In this document: one piece after another, positions 59,706 through 64,000 of the stretch
Position numbering within the stretch: the stretch's first letter is position 1
Layout: each line of letters opens with the position of its first letter
Assembly (NCBI GenBank): GCA_037039685.1
Contig: JAWNGF010000002.1
Span: forward strand, 3,038,001 to 3,102,000
Length of the DNA stretch: 64,000 nt
Source of the DNA: Ceratobasidium sp. AG-K
Lineage: Eukaryota; Basidiomycota; Agaricomycetes; Cantharellales; Ceratobasidiaceae
Direction: 5' to 3'
The notes under the pieces: model-generated
Databases searched by the model: none
Seen by the model: the letters and a program-made list of their open reading frames with translations, nothing else
Told to the model about the DNA's origin: nothing
Program-made: the position numbers and the translations under genes

Positions 59706-61571
59706 ATGTCTACCGAACAAGCCTTGAAACATGTTGTTTTTGTCTCGACTCCGTCGTGGGGTACGTGTGTTCAGGTCTTCTGATTCGATCGAACTCTAGC
59801 GCTAACCATACCATAGGTCATCTCCGTCCAGCCATCAAGTTTTCCCTTCAACTAGTCGAAAGGTTTCCCGACTTATTCATCTGTACGTCCCTTCATCCTT
59901 AACCTAACTTTTACTAATGGCCAATTTAGCCGTCTTTGTCTCCGGCCCTAAACTCACTCAAGCACAGGAGTATATCCAATCTCTGACCTCTACACACATC
60001 CAGCGAATCCGTCTAGTTTCCTCGTCCAACTCGACTGGACCAGCCGCCGCAGCCCCCAACGCGCTCCAACTCTTCGCTCTTCTCCAAGAGTCCTTCAAAA
60101 CTTGGATCGCCGCCGAGCTTGAGGCTGGAACGACCCGTATACAAGGACTGGTTGTTGAAAAGCCAAGCTGGGCGATCGAGGACCTGTTTAATGGCGGTGT
60201 GTCGTTGGGACATGGGTTCCCGGTCGTAGCGTGGTGGTCGCGTACGGCCGCTTCGTTGATTGCGTAAGTCTGATTTTAGGCAGGGAGTCGACGGTGATAC
60301 TAATGCTGGTCTAGGCAAGCTGGAAATGAGGAAAATGGTCGTGGGGCGCGGATATTCGAGGTCATGGCCGAGCGCCAGGCTAAAGGCGAGGCAATTGGGC
60401 CTGATAACGCGGCTGAGGTGTTCCTCAAAGTACGGATTCCCTCTTCTGTTTTTAACCATGCCTAACTTGGATGAGTAGGAACTCTCGGATCGACTAGTAT
60501 GCATACCTGGCTTACCAGCGCACTATGAACACGAACAAATACCGCAATTGATGCCCTTCGTACCGGCCTTTGCGACGTTTATGACCCCACGGTTTATCAG
60601 CTTTATCAAGAACGTTGATTATGTAGTTTGTTGTACTACTTTCGAAATGGTTCGTCCCCTCACCCTCCCAAGTATGTCCCAATACTAATCCCATGATAGG
60701 AGCCTATCTCGGCCGCGGCACTATCCAACGCCCTAGCCAAGCCCATTACGCCCTTCTTCACTGGACCATCCGTCGATCTCCCTCCCACAATCTCTTCCAA
60801 TACCACGTCACCCGTTATGGAATTCCTCGACCGCGCATACACTGATCTCGGACCACATTCGGTCGTCTACATCGCGTTCGGATCGATGTTTTTCCCGCTC
60901 CCCGAGTCGATGAGCCATTTGAAGATTATAGTCGAGGAGATCGTGGCAAGTGGATTGAGGGTCGTTTTTTCGCTTTCCAACGCGAGTAAAGTGGGGCAAG
61001 AATGGGTAGATGGACTCGTGCAGGGGGGTGAAGCGATTTTCCCTCAATGGACGGAACAGACGCGTGTGCTTGAGCATCCGGTAGGTCCATCATGGTGATT
61101 GGTATGAGAATGGTGTATTGACAGTGCGTTTCAGGCGATTCATTATTTCCTCTCGCATGGAGGATGGAATTCTACCACGGAAGCACTTGTACGAGGTGTC
61201 CCAATGATTTTCTGGCCATTTGTGGTAAGCATATCCTTTGGCTGGACTTTCGTTTTGCTGATTATTAGTAGTCCGATCAACCAGGTAATACCCTCCAAGT
61301 CGCCACGATGCACAATTCTGGGTTCGAGTTACTCCAAGTCAGGAATGGACCGGCTCGCAAGATCGCATACCAAGGTGGAGCCAATTTGGCTATTGAGGGC
61401 ACGGACGAGGCGGTCAGAGAGGAGATCAAGGGAGTGTTGAAAGAATCTAAAGGCGCGAGGGGAGATTTGCAACGTACAAACTCAAGGTTGCTGGGACGGG
61501 TATTGGCCGAGAGTGTGTGCGCGGATGTGGATTTGGGTAGACTCGGAAAGGTGTTGGGTTTGGGTGTTTAG
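59706..61571 (+). CDS. UDP-glycosyltransferase (GT1 family)
   Basis: Eight exons join in phase to 503 residues: 59706-59760, 59817-59882, 59930-60263, 60315-60429, 60479-60649, 60700-61080, 61135-61224, 61272-61571. The N-terminus has VVFVSTPSWGHLRPAIKFSL with the catalytic His at residue 20. The C-terminal half carries the GT1 donor-binding region: SVVYIAFGSMFFP, FPQWTEQTRVLEHPAIHYFL, SHGGWNSTTEALVRGVPMIF, and SDQPGNT in place of the usual (A/S)DQ. The length is normal for the family. The enzyme should transfer a sugar from a UDP-sugar to a small lipophilic acceptor (sterol, phenolic or xenobiotic), which the sequence does not identify. No signal peptide. It separates the intact and the decayed receptor. 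Confidence 0.95.
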
Positions 61572-61999
61572 GCTAGGCCTAGAGATGTATGCGGTGTAGT
61601 AGGGGTTCGGAGTCAGGGTCCGAGGACCTATAGCCTGTGTATTGTCCATAGCCAATCCACCTTCCTTCTTCTGCCACGCTTCCCTAGGCGTGTCCAGCGG
61701 GCGAGTCGTCTTAGCGACTAGAAATCAAATGCCAAGTGTTCAAGCTAACTGACGCGAAGAGATTGGGTAGCCATAACCCCCACGTGTGTATGTTACGATA
61801 AATTCCCGAACACATCATGACATTGCACTATCCCAAGCCCAAAGCAATCAAGTACATATATAGTCAGCCCTAAATTACTCAAGAGCGTAATCCCGGATTA
61901 ACCTCTCAGCAGCGGCCCAATTTGCAGCGTTCCTAGTCGTTTCGTGGTGGCAATATCGGCGCTTCGGGCCGCCTCGTCTGTATGCCTCACTTGTCACCT
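61572..61999. other. intergenic DNA downstream of the glycosyltransferase
   Basis: No gene. Both strands were searched for CaaX endings; the only near hit (C-M-L-R, 61786-61800) has no ATG in frame. Confidence 0.4.
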
Positions 62000-62905
62000 A
62001 GAAAGCAAAGTATTATCGCCTTTGAAGGCAAGCCAAGAGGAGATATTCACCTCGTCTTGGACCCCGCCTCATCAAACGCCTACGTCATCATGCCCCTAAA
62101 CTTCCCAAGACCGAAAACAAGAAAAGTCTCACGAGGAGATGGGCAAGGAAAAATTAGACTCAATTCTAGGAGCCATGGGCTGCGCTCGGGCGAGAAGCTC
62201 GAGCGCAAAACGCGAGCCAGACATGGTCACATGAAGTGCTACCACGCATCAGTCCTCGCCTCAGAAGCTCCCCGAGTACAAGGGGAGGTGGTGCCGTTCA
62301 GAGACGGTCATTAGAACAACCGAGACTCGCAGCGTAATAGTCTGCAAGACAGCCAGCGTCATATTTGTACTGCTACATGCAAAATTCCGGCCAGATCTCG
62401 GATATCCAGGTGTCAGTCGATGTCAGGGGGATAGGGCGTGTCCAGTGAGCACCACCCGACAGTCGACCTCACCGGGATCACACCTCCTCGCCATCAGCGG
62501 CGCAACAGAAAGCAGCAAGGGGTGCATAAACCCACATGCGGTAACAATGGCACGGAGCCGGCGCTGGGGGTACCGAGGACCATGGGCAGACTCGGACGCG
62601 ATGCGTGGAATGCGTCAGGGGCAACCCCACCCCCTCGTCTTGCGGGTCATTGGGAGATAATGTCCAGCCCGTGCGTACGAGCGCGAGGGCGTGTGGTGAT
62701 GGTTAAGAGACTGAAAATTGGGAGAAAAGAGCGTGCCCATTGTGGTTGAGGAAAAGAGAGAAAGCGAGAAGACAGGGGCATATATAAGCCATTTGGTCAG
62801 GGCAGGTGGTGCATTCAGTCACACAATCGCCCGGCGCTTCGCCACAAATCGCAGATGGAACTTGCCAGTACCCGCAGTGCTCCTCACGCGCGCTCGAAAC
62901 AATGC
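62000..62905 (+). repeat. dispersed repeat family R1, copy 2 (~0.9 kb)
   Basis: Same orientation as the copy at 1600-2515. It includes the TATA-type CATATATA (62779-62786), GGTGGTGCATTCAGTCACAC and CGCCCGGCGCTTCGCC. Several overlapping frames are carried along with it. Confidence 0.7.
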
Positions 62906-63593
62906 AACCATCAAAAGGGACTGCCTCAAGCTCAGTATTAAGATTTTGTCGTGAGTTTGTTATTGTACGGGAAACGCACCAATGTGTAGAGACATCAAAC
63001 TCCTCGGATCCTCGGTAATGTAGTCAGTTGCTTGGCCTACACCCCACGACCGGGAGCAGTCTGAACGAATATTCCAATAATAATCTCATGATAATTATAC
63101 TCATTGCAATTCGCACCTGTAACTTATTTATATTTTAGATTAGTTTTACGTTTGGTTGGGAATTATCCAGCCCGAAGTGGGCGGAGTGCGGGGCGTCGTA
63201 GGCACGAATATACAAATTGAGAAGCTCATTTAGGCTATTGGTTAGGCCATAAACCGAATCATGGTTGTAGATAAGTGAGTTCATGCGATTAAGACGTTGT
63301 GCGGCGAGACATTCCCCAACCAGCTACCCGATTCGTAGATAAAAGGAAACGCACTCATTCAGATCTTCTCAACGACAACTTGGGTTTGGGCTTGGGCTAA
63401 CTTCAAGCCTGACATTCGTCAAACAGAGGTGATAGGGATGCTCGCTCACTCAATTAACCCTTCTTTCTCACTCAGGTAAGGAGGCTGGACTCGGGGAAGT
63501 CACGACCGGTTTGCGAGCTGGTATGATGCTATCCGTACTGGATGCAGTTCAGTGTTGGTTTGGATGCACTCTAATATTACGCAAGACACGTAC
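62906..63593. other. region after repeat R1 and 3' side of the decayed receptor
   Basis: No separate gene; the final short exon of the decayed receptor may lie near 63480-63520. No convincing CaaX ORF with an ATG was found on either strand. Confidence 0.35.
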
Positions 63594-64000
63594 CTCAGAG
63601 GTAGCACCGCTGTCTCCTCGGCTATGGTATGGAATAGGCACGCCTTGATCCAGGTGAACGCGTCCTTGTATACCACGATGGTTCTGCTATCAAATCCAAT
63701 GTATCCAAAAAAAAAACACGACTGACGCGAATGGCACAAATTACCAGGCAACCATGTGGAGTGCCCAGAAAAACTCAGGCATAGATTCCTGGGGTACCAG
63801 AGAAATCTCCAGCCAGTTTTCGTGGACGGCCGCCCAGGAATCCCATGGTTGACGACCAAACTGAAACATGGTGCCCAGTCCAAACAACGACATTGCTGTA
63901 GTAAAGGTCATCTGGGTGATCGCTAACGAACCAAGGCGAAGGCAGGGACCGGACGCAGGCATCGATTTCGTATATCACGGGGCTTGCTGAAACTTAGCTC
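63594..64000 (-). pseudogene. second STE3-type pheromone receptor, decayed, cut by the window edge
   Basis: The minus strand matches the C-terminal third of the receptor at 56360: KFQQAP..TKSMPASGPCLRL, GSLAITQMTFTTAMSLFGLG, RQPWDSWAAVHENWLEISLV, FFWALHMVAW, GYIGFD, VVYKDAFTWIKA, ending TAVLPLR at a GTACGT donor at 63593, the same splice position as in the intact gene. Three lesions are seen: TGA at 63977-63975 in the third cytoplasmic loop, TAA at 63743-63741 replacing the Tyr of GWYF in segment 7, and a run of ten T (63707-63716) where the frame needs nine. The 5' two thirds lie outside the window. An intron from GTAATT to GATAG could skip two of these lesions but would delete conserved segment 7. 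Confidence 0.85.

Noticed and set aside
63185..63202. possible CaaX end (C-G-A-S) near the second receptor
   Set aside because: Open only about 20 codons back to a stop, with no ATG.
63741..63743. TAA in the second receptor as an intron donor (GTAATT..GATAG)
   Set aside because: Splicing there keeps the frame but removes the conserved segment-7 residues that match the intact receptor, so mutation is the better reading.
1..64000. CRISPR arrays, bacterial operons, riboswitches, Shine-Dalgarno sites
   Set aside because: The splice-site-rich eukaryotic gene structure makes these inapplicable, and no regularly spaced identical repeats were seen.

Overview
The window looks like nuclear DNA of a filamentous basidiomycete (Agaricomycetes). 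Genes are split by many 40-60 bp GT..AG introns with CTAAC/CTGAC-like branch sites. It carries STE3-type pheromone receptors, a Tnp2-type CACTA transposon and a cluster of F-box genes. A Rhizoctonia/Ceratobasidiaceae-like source is my inference; no marker here settles species. The given reading frames fragment nearly every gene, so exon chains below were joined by hand from splice signals and reading phase.

Layout: 1-3.5 kb anonymous DNA with one copy of a ~0.9 kb dispersed repeat; 3.6-5.1 kb a single-pass membrane protein gene with a frameshift; 5-10.5 kb anonymous; 10.5-12.8 kb a C2H2 zinc-finger gene; 15.5-20.1 kb (perhaps to 21.2 kb) a large disordered Arg/Pro-rich protein; 21.7-22.6 kb ribosomal protein eL14; 23.3-27.3 kb small secreted peptide genes and relics; 28-31 kb nothing recognisable; 31.3-46.3 kb three F-box genes, two of them duplicates with the same exon sizes, with a complete 7,346-bp CACTA element (TIRs, 3-bp CAC target duplication, two divergent genes) between the duplicates; 47.5-50.9 kb broken unrecognised coding fragments; 52.3-53.7 kb a NIPA-type magnesium transporter.

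The right end (55.6-64 kb) is the most interesting part. It holds an intact STE3 pheromone receptor, a 32-codon ORF on the opposite strand ending in a CaaX-type tail (pheromone-precursor candidate), a UDP-glycosyltransferase, and, cut by the window edge, a second STE3 receptor with two in-frame stops and a homopolymer frameshift. Together these look like a B-type (pheromone/receptor) mating locus, or a receptor cluster derived from one. A ~135-bp direct repeat brackets the receptor/peptide pair, and the 0.9-kb dispersed repeat recurs between the UGT and the decayed receptor. In the usual basidiomycete scheme the farnesylated peptide would leave the cell and be read by STE3 receptors of a compatible partner; whether this pair works that way is untested.
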